Shown piece after piece: positions 1-8,363 of a stretch of DNA of 64,000 nucleotides. The position numbers and the translations under genes were made by a program. This stretch comes from Streptomyces atratus. Its GTDB lineage: Bacteria > Actinomycetota > Actinomycetes > Streptomycetales > Streptomycetaceae. Positions within the stretch are counted from its first letter, which is position 1; every line of letters begins with the position of its first letter. The notes under the pieces were generated by a model. That model was not told the origin of the DNA. It did no database searches and was given only the letters and a program-made list of their open reading frames with translations. Where the stretch lies: the NCBI RefSeq assembly GCF_014648655.1, contig NZ_BMRN01000039.1, positions 1 to 64,000 on the forward strand, in the 5' to 3' direction.

Positions 1-1635
1 CTGTCCGTCGCAGGGAAGGCCGGCAAGGTCATCGACCCGATGACCTACATCGCCAAGGGCGCAGGCGCCGGCCTCTCCAAGATCGGCGACATCACCAAGG
101 GCCTGAAGGGGATCGGCAACATCGAGATCCCCAAACTCCCCGACGACGCCATCGTGCTGCCCGAGGGCTCCCTCAAACTGCCCGACGGCACCGTCCACCT
201 CCCCGAAGGCGCGGCTGTTCCGGACGGCGGGATCAAGCTCCCCGACGGGAACGTCAAGTTCCCCGACGGTGCCCCCGTCCTGCCCGAGGGCACCACGAAG
301 CTGCCCACCGGCCCCGGTGAACCGGCACGCTACTTCGACAGCGAGTACAACCTCCTCGACGAGAACGGCAACGTCCTCCAGAAGGCAGAAGACGCCCGCC
401 CCGAACGCTCCCCGGACATCCACCCGGACACGACAGACACCGGCACCCCGCACATCGGCTCACCCGACAGAGAACCGGTCCTGGCCGGCGTCGGCGCCCA
501 CACCGCCGACAACGCCGCCCACACCGCCGACAACGCCGCCCACATCGGCGACAATCCCACCGGCCTCGGCAGCAGCCTCGACACCGACCTCGGAGACATC
601 GGCCGCACCGGCGAACACATCCCCGACGGCACCATCGGCGACAATCTCCCGGGCACCCGCACCGGAGACAACGCCCCCACCGGCCACGCGGGCCACAACC
701 TCCCCGGCGCCCATGCCGGAGACACCATGCTGCCCCCGAGCAGCCACGTCCCGGGCGGCCACGTCGCCGACAACCTGCCACCCACCCGGGTCGCCGACAG
801 AGCCGAAACCGGCCCCGCCGGTCACGACGTGCCGGGCGGATCCACGACGGACACCCTGCCGCGCCATGCCGATTCACGCGGCGCAGGTGCCTCCGACGAC
901 CTGGGGCGTGCCGGTGACGACGCGACCGACGGCGTGGGCCGCGGAACCGACGATGCGCCCGGCGAGCACGGCGACGCGACGGGCCATGACGACGGGCCCG
1001 CGCACATCGACGACACCGAGGGCCCGAACCCGGCAGACGACCAGCCGGACGCGACCGACACCGGCGCGAAGCCCGGCGACGACCATCCCTACGCGGGGTA
1101 CGAACCGGACTATTCACGGCCGGCTCTCCTGCCTGCGGACGGCCCTCTCACGCTCAGGGACGTCCGCAATACGCACGACGTCCGCACCCGTTGGGAACGC
1201 GGTGAAGAATTCCATCGCCAGATGTGGGGTGGTGGCCCCGAACGGCACTACCCGGTCCCCACGAGCGAAGGTTCGCGGTATCCCGTAACTGCGACCGGCG
1301 GCAGGAAAGTTGACGTTCCCGTTGATCTGCCCGACGGGCGCACGGTCGCTGTCGAGGTGAAGACGTACGGTCCCTATCGCACCATCACGCTCAAGGACGG
1401 CACGCACCAGACGATCCAGAACGAGGTCCCGCTCAGCAAGCACATCAAGGAGCAGATTCACAAGGACATAGCCTTGAGGAATATGGATCCCGGCTATGAC
1501 CCACGATGGTCGTTCACCCATGCAGGCCCGTCGGCGGAGCTTCGCAGCTATCTCCAGGAAGCAAAAATCATATTCCTGGAATACGGACCCACACCCAAGA
1601 AAGACCAGTGGGACCTGCCGCCGAAGAAGAAGTAG
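1..1635 (+). CDS. Polymorphic toxin, C-terminal part, nuclease-like tip (5' partial)
   Basis: The reading frame is open from base 1, so the gene starts upstream and only its last 544 or so codons are here. The visible part begins with an Ala/Gly/Lys-rich stretch, followed by short repeats of the form xLPDG or xLPEG (bases 150-310). Then comes a long low-complexity spacer rich in His, Gly, Asp and Pro (about 480-1080). The last 170 residues form a compact domain with a GRKVDVPV strand followed by AVEVKTYG, the spacing expected of a PD-(D/E)xK nuclease (Asp, then Glu-x-Lys). The same Ala/Lys hydrophobic stretch, FPDG motif and low-complexity spacer occur in the large toxin at 41410, so both probably share one export route (type VII-like). 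The tip has less extreme GC than the spacer. DNase function is inferred from motif spacing only. Confidence 0.7.
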   Translation: MSVAGKAGKVIDPMTYIAKGAGAGLSKIGDITKGLKGIGNIEIPKLPDDAIVLPEGSLKLPDGTVHLPEGAAVPDGGIKLPDGNVKFPDGAPVLPEGTTKLPTGPGEPARYFDSEYNLLDENGNVLQKAEDARPERSPDIHPDTTDTGTPHIGSPDREPVLAGVGAHTADNAAHTADNAAHIGDNPTGLGSSLDTDLGDIGRTGEHIPDGTIGDNLPGTRTGDNAPTGHAGHNLPGAHAGDTMLPPSSHVPGGHVADNLPPTRVADRAETGPAGHDVPGGSTTDTLPRHADSRGAGASDDLGRAGDDATDGVGRGTDDAPGEHGDATGHDDGPAHIDDTEGPNPADDQPDATDTGAKPGDDHPYAGYEPDYSRPALLPADGPLTLRDVRNTHDVRTRWERGEEFHRQMWGGGPERHYPVPTSEGSRYPVTATGGRKVDVPVDLPDGRTVAVEVKTYGPYRTITLKDGTHQTIQNEVPLSKHIKEQIHKDIALRNMDPGYDPRWSFTHAGPSAELRSYLQEAKIIFLEYGPTPKKDQWDLPPKKK

Positions 1636-1668
1636 GATCACTCCGGGTCGACCGAAGGGCTACACACA

Positions 1669-2148
1669 ATGTCGCAGAGCAGTAACCCGGATTCCGCGGA
1701 CGCAGAGGTCCAGGAGTGGACAGAGGGCGCGCACCTCAACGCTGTCGGTCTTGCGACCGTGCTCGGTGTGGCGCCCGAGGAGTACACGGCGGACCCATTG
1801 GCGCTTCTGCCGGGCCTCCAGAACTATGTGGACCGCCTGCCGTTGGGCGAGTTCGAACAGTCGGACTGGGTCACGCTCCACACGGACCTGACGTCATACC
1901 TCGGTGATCTGCTCGTACGGCGTCGCGGGGCCATCTGGAAGAAGGTCGACGACCGCAGCTCACCCGCCGGCTATCGATACCTCATCGAGGCCGAGGGGCT
2001 CGACGGAAAGAGATATCAGGCGGAGCCCTACGACGTGGTGATGGAAGAATTCCAACACCTTCCCATTGAAATCGGGCGCATGATTGCAAACGCGGAAGCC
2101 GTCTTGCATGTAACGCCGACCATCAATGAAGATGCACTGGGCGGATAA
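1669..2148 (+). CDS. Candidate immunity protein for the upstream toxin
   Basis: This 159-residue acidic, soluble protein starts 33 bases after the toxin stop, with GAAGGG upstream of ATG 1669. It has no signal peptide or membrane segment. I do not recognise the family with certainty; the second half (IWKKVDD, then YRYLIEAEGLDGKRYQAEPYD) looks like an alpha/beta fold. Small size, acidity and position directly behind a polymorphic toxin are the usual signs of a cognate immunity protein. The function is inferred from context, not from a recognised domain. Confidence 0.55.
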   Translation: MSQSSNPDSADAEVQEWTEGAHLNAVGLATVLGVAPEEYTADPLALLPGLQNYVDRLPLGEFEQSDWVTLHTDLTSYLGDLLVRRRGAIWKKVDDRSSPAGYRYLIEAEGLDGKRYQAEPYDVVMEEFQHLPIEIGRMIANAEAVLHVTPTINEDALGG

Positions 2149-2280
2149 CGTCGCGATCTTGATCATTGGTCAACGCGATCGAATGCAGGACGGTGGATTG
2201 ACCGACGCCGAGAGGGATGCCCGGGTGCGGGGCCGGATCGGACAGCCCCGGCAATACGGGGCCGGGACGAGTACCGATGG

Positions 2281-2691
2281 TCAGCCGGACCCGCCCTCCG
2301 ACGGGACCAGGGACATCTTCACCAGCTCTCCGGCCCTGTTGACCAAGAGTTCGGGAACGTCTTCCTCGTAGAAGCGGATCTGCCCGACGACGCCCTCGGT
2401 GCCGGAGTTCCCTACGAGCCGCTCGGCCAGCGAATCAAGTTCGGGAATGACTTCGGCGTGCATCTCCTGGCGCACCGTCAGGGACCATCCGTCGTCCGTC
2501 CGGGCCAGCTCACCGACCTGGATCCCGCCGATGCGCGCAGCGGGTCCGCGCTCCGCCAACAGCGGGTACATACCCGCTGGGGCAGCCTCTCCGCCCTCGA
2601 TACCGAGATGCCATCGCAGATCGGCGAGCACGGAGCCCGGTACGGAGGCCCGGATGTCCAGGGCAAGGTCCACGGCGTACACGTCACTCAT
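2281..2691 (-). CDS. Hypothetical protein, 136 aa
   Basis: A single-domain soluble protein beginning MSDVYAVDLALDIRASVPG. It has good codon bias but no motif I recognise and no membrane segment. The ATG at 2691 has no clear Shine-Dalgarno sequence upstream, so a leaderless message is possible. The gene runs opposite to the toxin/immunity pair and is probably unrelated to it. The 132 bases between the immunity gene and this one hold nothing I can identify. Confidence 0.6.
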   Translation of the reverse strand: MSDVYAVDLALDIRASVPGSVLADLRWHLGIEGGEAAPAGMYPLLAERGPAARIGGIQVGELARTDDGWSLTVRQEMHAEVIPELDSLAERLVGNSGTEGVVGQIRFYEEDVPELLVNRAGELVKMSLVPSEGGSG

Positions 2692-2958
2692 ACGGACAGC
2701 CTAACGAGCATCGCTGGGGCCGACGGGCCTGTGCACGCCGCGAACGGTGCCTCGGCCGTGGACAGCCCTGGGTATGACCAACGCCCGGGGGCGGGAACGC
2801 TGTTCCGCGTACGCGACCGCTCGGGCGGACCGGAGTGCTCGTGGGGATGTGACAGTGGGAGCCCTTTGTGTCACGTCCGGTTCCGGGTGGGGTGCGGGCG
2901 GGCTCGGGGTCGCCGCCTCCAGGACCTGCCACACGGTTGCCACCACTGACAGGTCAGA
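2692..2958. other. Gene-free stretch
   Basis: About 270 bases between two minus-strand genes. Short frames exist on both strands but none has a convincing start, composition or recognisable product. No terminator or repeat was identified. Confidence 0.3.
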
Positions 2959-3477
2959 TCAGGGTCGCGGCCACCGGCGTCCGCTCAGGCGCTCGATGTC
3001 GGCGTTGAAGCGCCTGAGGTACGCGGCGAAGGCCGAGACGTCCTCCTCGGACCAGTCGGACATGATCTGGTCCAGCGAGCTCGTATTGCGCTCCCGCTCA
3101 TCGTCGAGCATGCGCGCACCCTCGTCGGTGATGCGGAACTTGCGGGCCATGCCACCGTCGGGGTCGGGTATGCGCTCGACGAGACCGGCGCGCTTCGCCG
3201 CGGCGGTCTGCCGGTTGAGGGTCGAGGCGTCGAGCCCGAAGGCGTCGCTCAGTTCACCGATCGACATCGGGCCCTGGACGCGGATGCGGCTGAGCAGGAT
3301 GTAGGCGCTCCGCTCCAGCCGGCTGTCCTCGCGGCGGCCGTTCCTGTGATGCAGAAGTCCATGGCGGCTGAGCAGCATCTGCTCGTACTCGACCTCTTGC
3401 GTAGCCCTGACCATTGCGACCGCTGCCTCTCGCTCCTTGCCGGGCCGCCGGCACGTTTCATTTCGGAGCGGCCCCAC
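2959..3477 (-). CDS. MarR family transcriptional regulator
   Basis: A winged-helix regulator of up to 172 residues. The helix-turn-helix region reads SIGELSDAFGLDASTLNRQ and is followed by a wing (LVERIPDPDGG) typical of MarR proteins. A GTG at 3477 preceded by GAGAGG gives 172 residues; an internal ATG at 3414 would give 151, closer to the usual family length, so the start is uncertain. It is divergent from an exporter of the DHA2 family, with a large palindrome in the shared promoter region. It is therefore likely to be that exporter's local repressor, released by a ligand. Confidence 0.85.
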   Translation of the reverse strand: MGPLRNETCRRPGKEREAAVAMVRATQEVEYEQMLLSRHGLLHHRNGRREDSRLERSAYILLSRIRVQGPMSIGELSDAFGLDASTLNRQTAAAKRAGLVERIPDPDGGMARKFRITDEGARMLDDERERNTSSLDQIMSDWSEEDVSAFAAYLRRFNADIERLSGRRWPRP

Positions 3478-3495
3478 TTCATCCTCTCACATGAC

Positions 3496-3528
3496 TATGC
3501 ATCGCACACATGATGTGCGCGATGCATA
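3496..3528. promoter_or_regulatory. Palindromic operator between marR and exporter
   Basis: Two 16-base arms around a single central base: left arm TATGCATCGCACACAT, right arm ATGTGCGCGATGCATA. They are reverse complements with one mismatch. A further half-site CGATGCA lies near 3538-3544. The position between divergent marR and MFS genes fits a MarR operator controlling both promoters. The palindrome is seen directly; binding is inferred. Confidence 0.75.
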
Positions 3529-3579
3529 AGCCATGTACGATGCAATTCGATACCCGACAGCCATCCGAGGAGTCCCGAT

Positions 3580-5037
3580 ATGGGAGCCCCCCAAGCATCG
3601 ACCCGCGCGAACGGTGTGATCGCCACGCTGGCGTTCGCCGGCATCGTGGCCGCGATCATGCAGACCCTGGTCACGCCGCTCATCGCGGAACTGCCGCAGA
3701 TCCTGCACACCAGCTCCGCGAACGCCGCCTGGGTGATCACGGTGACCCTGCTGGCGGGGGCCGTGTGCGTGCCCGTCACCGGACGCCTCGGCGACCTGCT
3801 GGGCAAGCGCCGGATGCTCCTCGCCTGTTCCGTCCCCCTCATCGTGGGGTCGGTGGTCTGCGCCCTCGCATCGTCCGTCGTGCCCATGATCATCGGACGT
3901 GGTCTGCAGGGCATGGGCATGGGCATGGTGCCGCTCGGCATCGCCCTGCTCCGCGACGTGGTCCCCGCCGAGAAGCTCAGCTCCTCCATCGCCCTGGTCA
4001 GCGCGTCCATGGGTATCGGCGGCGGCCTCGGCCTGCCGATCGCCTCCGCCGTCGCGCAGTACGCGAACTGGCGCGTGCTGTTCTGGGGCTCCGCCGTCCT
4101 GGCCGTGGCCATCGCCACCCTGATCTGGTTCCTCATCCCGGACGTCCCGGCCGGCGCCAAGGGGCAGCGTTTCGACGCACCCGGCGCGCTCGGCCTCGGC
4201 GTCGGCCTGGTCTGCCTGCTGCTCGCCGTCTCCAAGGGCGCCGAGTGGGGATGGACCTCCGTGACGACGCTCAGCCTGTTCATCGCCGCCGTCGTCGTGC
4301 TGCTGGCCTGGGGCGCGTGGGAACTGCGCACCCGTGACCCGCTGGTCGACCTGCGCACCACGGCCCGCCCCCGCGTACTGATCACCAACGTCGCCTCGAT
4401 CTTCGTCGGCTTCGGCATGTACGCCAGCATGCTGATCGTGCCTCAGCTGCTCCAGTTCCCCGAGGCCACCGGCTACGGTCTCGGCCAGTCGATGCTGGCG
4501 GCGGGCCTCTGGATGGCCCCCGGCGGCGTCATGATGATGATCGTCTCTCCGTTCGGCGGAAAGCTCACCGACGCCCGCGGCCCGAAGTTCACCCTGATCT
4601 GTGGCGTCCTGGTGCTGGCCGCCGGGTACGGCCTCTCTCTCGTCCTCATGGGCTCCGCCTGGGGGCTGATGCTGTCCCTCATGGTCATCAACAGCGGTGT
4701 GGGTCTCGCCTACGGCTCCATGCCGGCCCTGATCATGGGCTCCGTGCCGCTCTCCGAAACCGCCGCGGCCAACGGCTTCAACACGCTGATGCGTTCCCTC
4801 GGCACCTCGATCGGTGCGGCCGTGATCGGCGTGGTCCTGTCCCAGATGACCACCACGACGGGCGGCTACAGCTTCACCTCGGAGAGCGGCTTCCGCACCG
4901 GCCTGATCATCGGCTGCGGCGTCGCCCTGGTCGCCGCGGCGATCGCCCTCGTCATCCCGGCGGTGCGCCGCAGCGCGTCCGACACCGCGAAGGACGATGC
5001 GGCCCCCGCCCCCGAGCAGGCCGCTGTCGAAGCCTGA
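3580..5037 (+). CDS. MFS drug exporter, DHA2 (EmrB/QacA) family
   Basis: A 485-residue integral membrane protein with about 14 hydrophobic segments, the count expected for 14-TM DHA2 exporters. The segment GRLGDLLGKRRMLL (about residues 67-80) is the MFS loop 2-3 signature. The start at ATG 3580 is set by GAGGAG eight or so bases upstream. The C-terminal tail is short, charged and cytoplasmic. It is divergent from a MarR regulator with a shared palindrome, so expression is probably induced by its own substrate. Substrate unknown. Confidence 0.88.
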   Translation: MGAPQASTRANGVIATLAFAGIVAAIMQTLVTPLIAELPQILHTSSANAAWVITVTLLAGAVCVPVTGRLGDLLGKRRMLLACSVPLIVGSVVCALASSVVPMIIGRGLQGMGMGMVPLGIALLRDVVPAEKLSSSIALVSASMGIGGGLGLPIASAVAQYANWRVLFWGSAVLAVAIATLIWFLIPDVPAGAKGQRFDAPGALGLGVGLVCLLLAVSKGAEWGWTSVTTLSLFIAAVVVLLAWGAWELRTRDPLVDLRTTARPRVLITNVASIFVGFGMYASMLIVPQLLQFPEATGYGLGQSMLAAGLWMAPGGVMMMIVSPFGGKLTDARGPKFTLICGVLVLAAGYGLSLVLMGSAWGLMLSLMVINSGVGLAYGSMPALIMGSVPLSETAAANGFNTLMRSLGTSIGAAVIGVVLSQMTTTTGGYSFTSESGFRTGLIIGCGVALVAAAIALVIPAVRRSASDTAKDDAAPAPEQAAVEA

Positions 5038-5100
5038 CCGGCCCGACATCCGTTGCGGCACCCCACCCGGGCCACGAGCCCGGCGGGGAAGCCGATCCGC

Positions 5101-5137
5101 GCTGCCCGGCGTCACCCCTCCGCCGACGCCGGGCAGC
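5101..5137 (+). terminator. Hairpin terminator after the MFS exporter
   Basis: A perfect 13-base stem: GCTGCCCGGCGTC at 5101-5113 pairs with GACGCCGGGCAGC at 5125-5137 around an 11-base loop. It lacks a clear U-run, as is usual in Streptomyces. It lies between convergent genes and may serve both. Confidence 0.65.
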
Positions 5138-5282
5138 GGACCGGGCGGCGGGCGGGAGAACGTTCAGCCGGAGGCCGGAACACGGTCGAGCGTCGACCGG
5201 CCCGCGGGTTCCCAGGTCGCCTTGCCGCCGGGAAGGCCCAGGTCCCCGGCTCGGCCGATACCGATGCACCGCCGATTGCCCT

Positions 5283-6269
5283 TCAGGCGGTCTCGGCCGG
5301 GTTCGCCGCGAGGGAGGCGACTCGTTCGCGCCAGGGGATGTGTGAAGGCTGCTGCGCATACGCGGCTGCTTGGGCGGCCCAGGATGCCCGTGCCTCCTCC
5401 TGGCGGCACGGGGCGCAGTGTGTTTCGTCCCCCACCGACCGGAAGACGTGATCCTCGCCGGGACCGGCGCAGGGGACGAGTTCCCTGACGCGGGGTGGTG
5501 CCGCGGGGCGGGCATCGGTGGGCGCCGGGGGTTCCGGGAGTTTCTGTACGAGGCGGTGGCGCAGGAATCCGACCGCCGACCGCACGCCCTCCGGGGGCAG
5601 TTCGCTGGTCAGGGCCCGACGTAAGTCGGTGGTCGTGATGCCGCGCCGAATCCACTCCGCAGCCAGCTCGGCGAGCCCCCGGGCCTCGCGGACTCCCAGG
5701 TGCAGCTGGGGTGTTGCGTGGCGAAGTGACAGCAGGAGCCGTTCTGTCACGTTCAGTTCGGGGGCAGGGGTGCTGTCGCGACCGGGCTCGGCTTCGGACT
5801 CGGGCTCGGCTTCGGAGGGTGGGTGGGGATAGTTCTTCTCACGTTCTTCTTCCACCGGTAGTGAGCCACCGACCGCCCGGATCCCCGGCTGACCGACCGT
5901 CCGTTCCTGCTCACTCGGCTGGGGCGCAGGCGCCACCACCAGACCGTCCAGGACCCGTCGGGCCTGTTCCGCCGTGAGAGGGACGTTCGAGCAGAGTTGG
6001 TCGGTGGCCCAGTGACCCCGGCCCACCTGCCGCCGCCGCTCATGCACGAAACCGTTCTCCACCAGCTGTTTCTTGGCCTTCTGGTACGCCCGTCCAGTGA
6101 TCCCGAGATTCTTCGCATGCTCACTGAGCGCCTGCCCGGCCCGGTCTTCGGGAAGCCCCTGTACGTGCAGGAGGAGAACCTTCGCGTCACTGCCCAGACG
6201 CGGATGGCGCACGACGTCGTGCGAAGCCTTCGTGTAGCGCCGAGAGGGCGCGATAGCATGCCGAAGCAT
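5283..6269 (-). CDS. Putative DNA-binding/helix-turn-helix protein
   Basis: A 328-residue soluble protein. Residues 10-80 (VVRHPRLGSDAKVLLLHV, then GITGRAYQKAKKQLVENGF) look like a winged-helix domain of the kind found in replication-initiator-like and phage-type regulators. A charged Pro/Glu-rich linker follows, then an Ala/Arg-rich helical region and a C-terminal Cys/His pair (HCAPCRQEEA) near residue 285. ATG 6269 has AGGAG upstream at a good distance. Similar orphan proteins are common in Streptomyces, but I cannot name a function. Confidence 0.6.
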   Translation of the reverse strand: MLRHAIAPSRRYTKASHDVVRHPRLGSDAKVLLLHVQGLPEDRAGQALSEHAKNLGITGRAYQKAKKQLVENGFVHERRRQVGRGHWATDQLCSNVPLTAEQARRVLDGLVVAPAPQPSEQERTVGQPGIRAVGGSLPVEEEREKNYPHPPSEAEPESEAEPGRDSTPAPELNVTERLLLSLRHATPQLHLGVREARGLAELAAEWIRRGITTTDLRRALTSELPPEGVRSAVGFLRHRLVQKLPEPPAPTDARPAAPPRVRELVPCAGPGEDHVFRSVGDETHCAPCRQEEARASWAAQAAAYAQQPSHIPWRERVASLAANPAETA

Positions 6270-6443
6270 CCCGGTGGACTCCTGTATCCACTCGTGGTGA
6301 AGGCCCTCGGAGCGGTGTTGGTAGCACCCCCGGGGGCCGCTCTGTGTGCAGGTGCGCCACAGAGCGTTATGACGCGATCACCGTACCGCAGGCTGCGGGA
6401 GCCTTGTCCCCTTTCGCTCACACTCGTGCGACAGATGTGCACC

Positions 6444-6460
6444 TACTACATTCACTACAT
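6444..6460 (+). promoter_or_regulatory. Direct repeats at the antitoxin start
   Basis: Two copies of ACTACAT lie immediately upstream of and across the antitoxin ATG (6444-6450 and 6454-6460). Type II antitoxins usually bind repeats overlapping their own promoter, and these may be that operator. They are short, so the assignment is tentative. Confidence 0.35.
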
Positions 6461-6737
6461 GAGTGAGCCTGTCGTTGAGTCCATGGCAGAGGTCCGCCGT
6501 CACCTCGCCGATGTCATAGACCGCGCGCGACGGGATGGGATCCCGACGATCATCACCCGCCGCGGCAAGAGCGAAGCCGTGCTGGTCGATATCGACGAAT
6601 ACCGACGCCTGAAGCAGGTCGCCGAGCAGTACGAGGAAGAGTGGCTCAACCGACTGGCCGACGAGGCCGAGTCCGAGGGCCTCAACGGTTCGGTCTCCGT
6701 GGAAGAGATGGCCGCACTCCTCCGATCTGCGCCCTGA
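6459..6737 (+). CDS. Phd/YefM family antitoxin
   Basis: A 92-residue protein with the Phd/YefM fold. The N-terminal DNA-binding part (SMAEVRRHLADVIDRAR) is followed by the strand PTIITRRGKSEAVLVDIDEYRRL, a hallmark of this family. The acidic C-terminal helix would wrap the toxin. A frame is open far upstream, but the family alignment favours ATG 6459. The stop is four bases before the next start, so the pair is an operon. The partner toxin carries a nonsense codon, making this an orphaned antitoxin unless the stop is read through. Confidence 0.85.
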   Translation: MSEPVVESMAEVRRHLADVIDRARRDGIPTIITRRGKSEAVLVDIDEYRRLKQVAEQYEEEWLNRLADEAESEGLNGSVSVEEMAALLRSAP

Positions 6738-6741
6738 CCTC

Positions 6742-7020
6742 ATGGGATACGTCATGCGGTTCACTTCGCGCGCACAGCGGGACTTGCTGAAGATTCCTCG
6801 TCAGGACGCGCTCCGCATCCTCTTCCGTCTCACCGAGCTCCAGAAGTCGCTGGACAAGTGAGATACCGCAGCCTTTGACATCAAAGCCCTCCAGGTGCAC
6901 TCGGCCAGGTGGCGGCTGAGAATCGGCGACTACCGCGCCGTGTACACCGTCGAAGACGGTCAGCTCATCCTGTGGGCGCTGGCCGTCGCACACCGCGGCG
7001 AGGTCTACCGCAACCTGTAA
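6742..7020 (+). pseudogene. RelE/ParE-type toxin interrupted by in-frame TGA
   Basis: Reading from ATG 6742 gives MGYVMRFTSRAQRDLLKIP and continues as a RelE-type toxin for 39 codons. It then meets TGA at 6859-6861. The same frame stays open afterwards to TAA at 7018-7020 and encodes the conserved second half: DIKALQVHSARWRLRIGDYR, then AVYTVEDGQLILWALAVAHR and EVYRNL. Restored length would be 92 residues, normal for the family. Family members usually have Gly-Asp at this point (GGA GAT), so a single G-to-T change of GGA to TGA explains the stop. Either a recent inactivation or a sequencing error. Confidence 0.8.
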
Positions 7021-7049
7021 CTCACGCTCCGGGCCCCTGGGGCACGCCC

Positions 7050-7469
7050 TCACCCCTCCCTGGCCGTCACCTCCAGGACCAGTTCGTGCAGTAGGCCGGC
7101 GTCCACGAACGGCGCCTCGGCCGTGGGCAGTGAGCGCCAGTCGAGCGGCCAGGTCAGCCCGTGCAGCGCGGGCACCCCGACGAACGCCGCGTTCTGCCCG
7201 TAGCACCCCATCAACTGCGCCCCCGACGGCCACCGGTGCGCGCGGGCGCTTCGCGGCGGCAACAGGAAGTACATGCTGCGCTCCCCGATCCCCGACCGCA
7301 CGATCGGGCCCGCCTGGAAGTCGGTTAACTGCATGATCTCGTAAGCGACTTGCTCGCCGAGTACGCCCGGGATCCGTACCGCGTCGAAGTGAATACCGAC
7401 GTGACGCAGGGCGTGTCCGGACGCGGGTACCCACGAGGGCGCCGGGGTGGGTGAACTTTTCCGTTCCAT
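7050..7469 (-). CDS. Conserved hypothetical protein near an XRE/DUF397 pair
   Basis: A 139-residue soluble protein from ATG 7469. It contains LRHVGIHFDAVRIPGVLGEQ and a run of aromatic and Pro residues (MYFLLPPRSARAHRWP). Proteins of this kind often sit beside WhiJ-like XRE/DUF397 clusters in Streptomyces, as here. A longer frame reaches 7637 but would overlap the divergent XRE gene. No good Shine-Dalgarno precedes ATG 7469, so a leaderless start is possible. Molecular function unknown. Confidence 0.6.
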   Translation of the reverse strand: MERKSSPTPAPSWVPASGHALRHVGIHFDAVRIPGVLGEQVAYEIMQLTDFQAGPIVRSGIGERSMYFLLPPRSARAHRWPSGAQLMGCYGQNAAFVGVPALHGLTWPLDWRSLPTAEAPFVDAGLLHELVLEVTAREG

Positions 7470-7550
7470 GGGGAAAGCGTCCCGGTCGACACCTACCGTG
7501 ACCAGGGACACAGGACGTCTGTGCACTGTTGTGTTCGCAGGGGAGAGATT

Positions 7551-8363
7551 GTGCACTCCAGTGGTCGTGGCGGCAGCAACGCCGAAATGTTCGGCAAAAT
7601 GCTGCGTTTCTTCCGTGAACGGGCCGGGCTCTCGCAAGAGGCCCTCGGCTTGAAGATCGGCTATTCCAAGTCACAGGTGGCGATGGTCGAACGGGGGCAA
7701 CGGCCTCCTAGGGACGAATTCATCGCGGAGGCGGACTGCGCGTTGGGTGCACAGGGTGCACTGAAGGCCGCAGGCGAGGGGTTGACGTTCGGCTATCTGG
7801 CGTCCTGGTTCGAGCCGTTCGCCGAGGAAGAGATCACCGCTTCCGCCAGGCACGAGTACGAAACTCACGTCGTGCCCGGGATGTTGCAGACAGACGGCTA
7901 CGCCCGCACCGTATTGGGCAGCGGCTACCCACCCGTCGACGATGACAAGGTCGAGGGTCGGGTCGCGGCCCGTTTGGCACGCCAGAGGCTCCTGTTCCGA
8001 AAGCCCGTGCCGGACATCGGCTTTGTCCTGGAGCTCGCCGCTCTTACCCGGCCCATCGGGGGTCGTCGGGTGCACAAGGAGCAGCTCGACCACATCCTGG
8101 AGGTCGGGGCGCTACGGCATGTGCAGGTGCAGGTGATGTCACCACGTCGGCAGACTCACGCCGGTCTCAGTGGCCCGTTCGTTCTGCTGGAGACCAAGGA
8201 ACGGCGTCAGCTCGCCTACGTCGAAGTTCAGGACCACAACTTCCTCGTCAGCGAACAACCGGCGCTGGGAAACCTGTTCGGGAAATATGGCATTCTGCGG
8301 GCGCAGGCCCTCAGCCCCGAAGAGTCCAGAGACGTGATCGAACAGGTGGCGAAAGACCTATGA
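7551..8363 (+). CDS. XRE family regulator with DUF5753 domain (WhiJ-like)
   Basis: A 270-residue protein from GTG 7551, preceded by GGGGAGAG; an upstream in-frame GTG at 7521 lacks such a site. The N-terminal helix-turn-helix (RAGLSQEALGLKIGYSKSQV, then VERGQRPP) is followed by a DUF5753 ligand-sensing domain with the motif HVVPGMLQTDGYART. This architecture is abundant in Streptomyces and is usually paired with a DUF397 protein that modulates it. The next gene overlaps its stop by four bases (ATGA) and is such a protein. The pair probably forms a developmental or stress switch. Confidence 0.88.
   Translation: MHSSGRGGSNAEMFGKMLRFFRERAGLSQEALGLKIGYSKSQVAMVERGQRPPRDEFIAEADCALGAQGALKAAGEGLTFGYLASWFEPFAEEEITASARHEYETHVVPGMLQTDGYARTVLGSGYPPVDDDKVEGRVAARLARQRLLFRKPVPDIGFVLELAALTRPIGGRRVHKEQLDHILEVGALRHVQVQVMSPRRQTHAGLSGPFVLLETKERRQLAYVEVQDHNFLVSEQPALGNLFGKYGILRAQALSPEESRDVIEQVAKDL

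Noticed and set aside
3487-5115. Open minus-strand frame of about 540 codons
   Set aside because: Antisense shadow of the MFS exporter; repetitive Gly/Asp/His composition.
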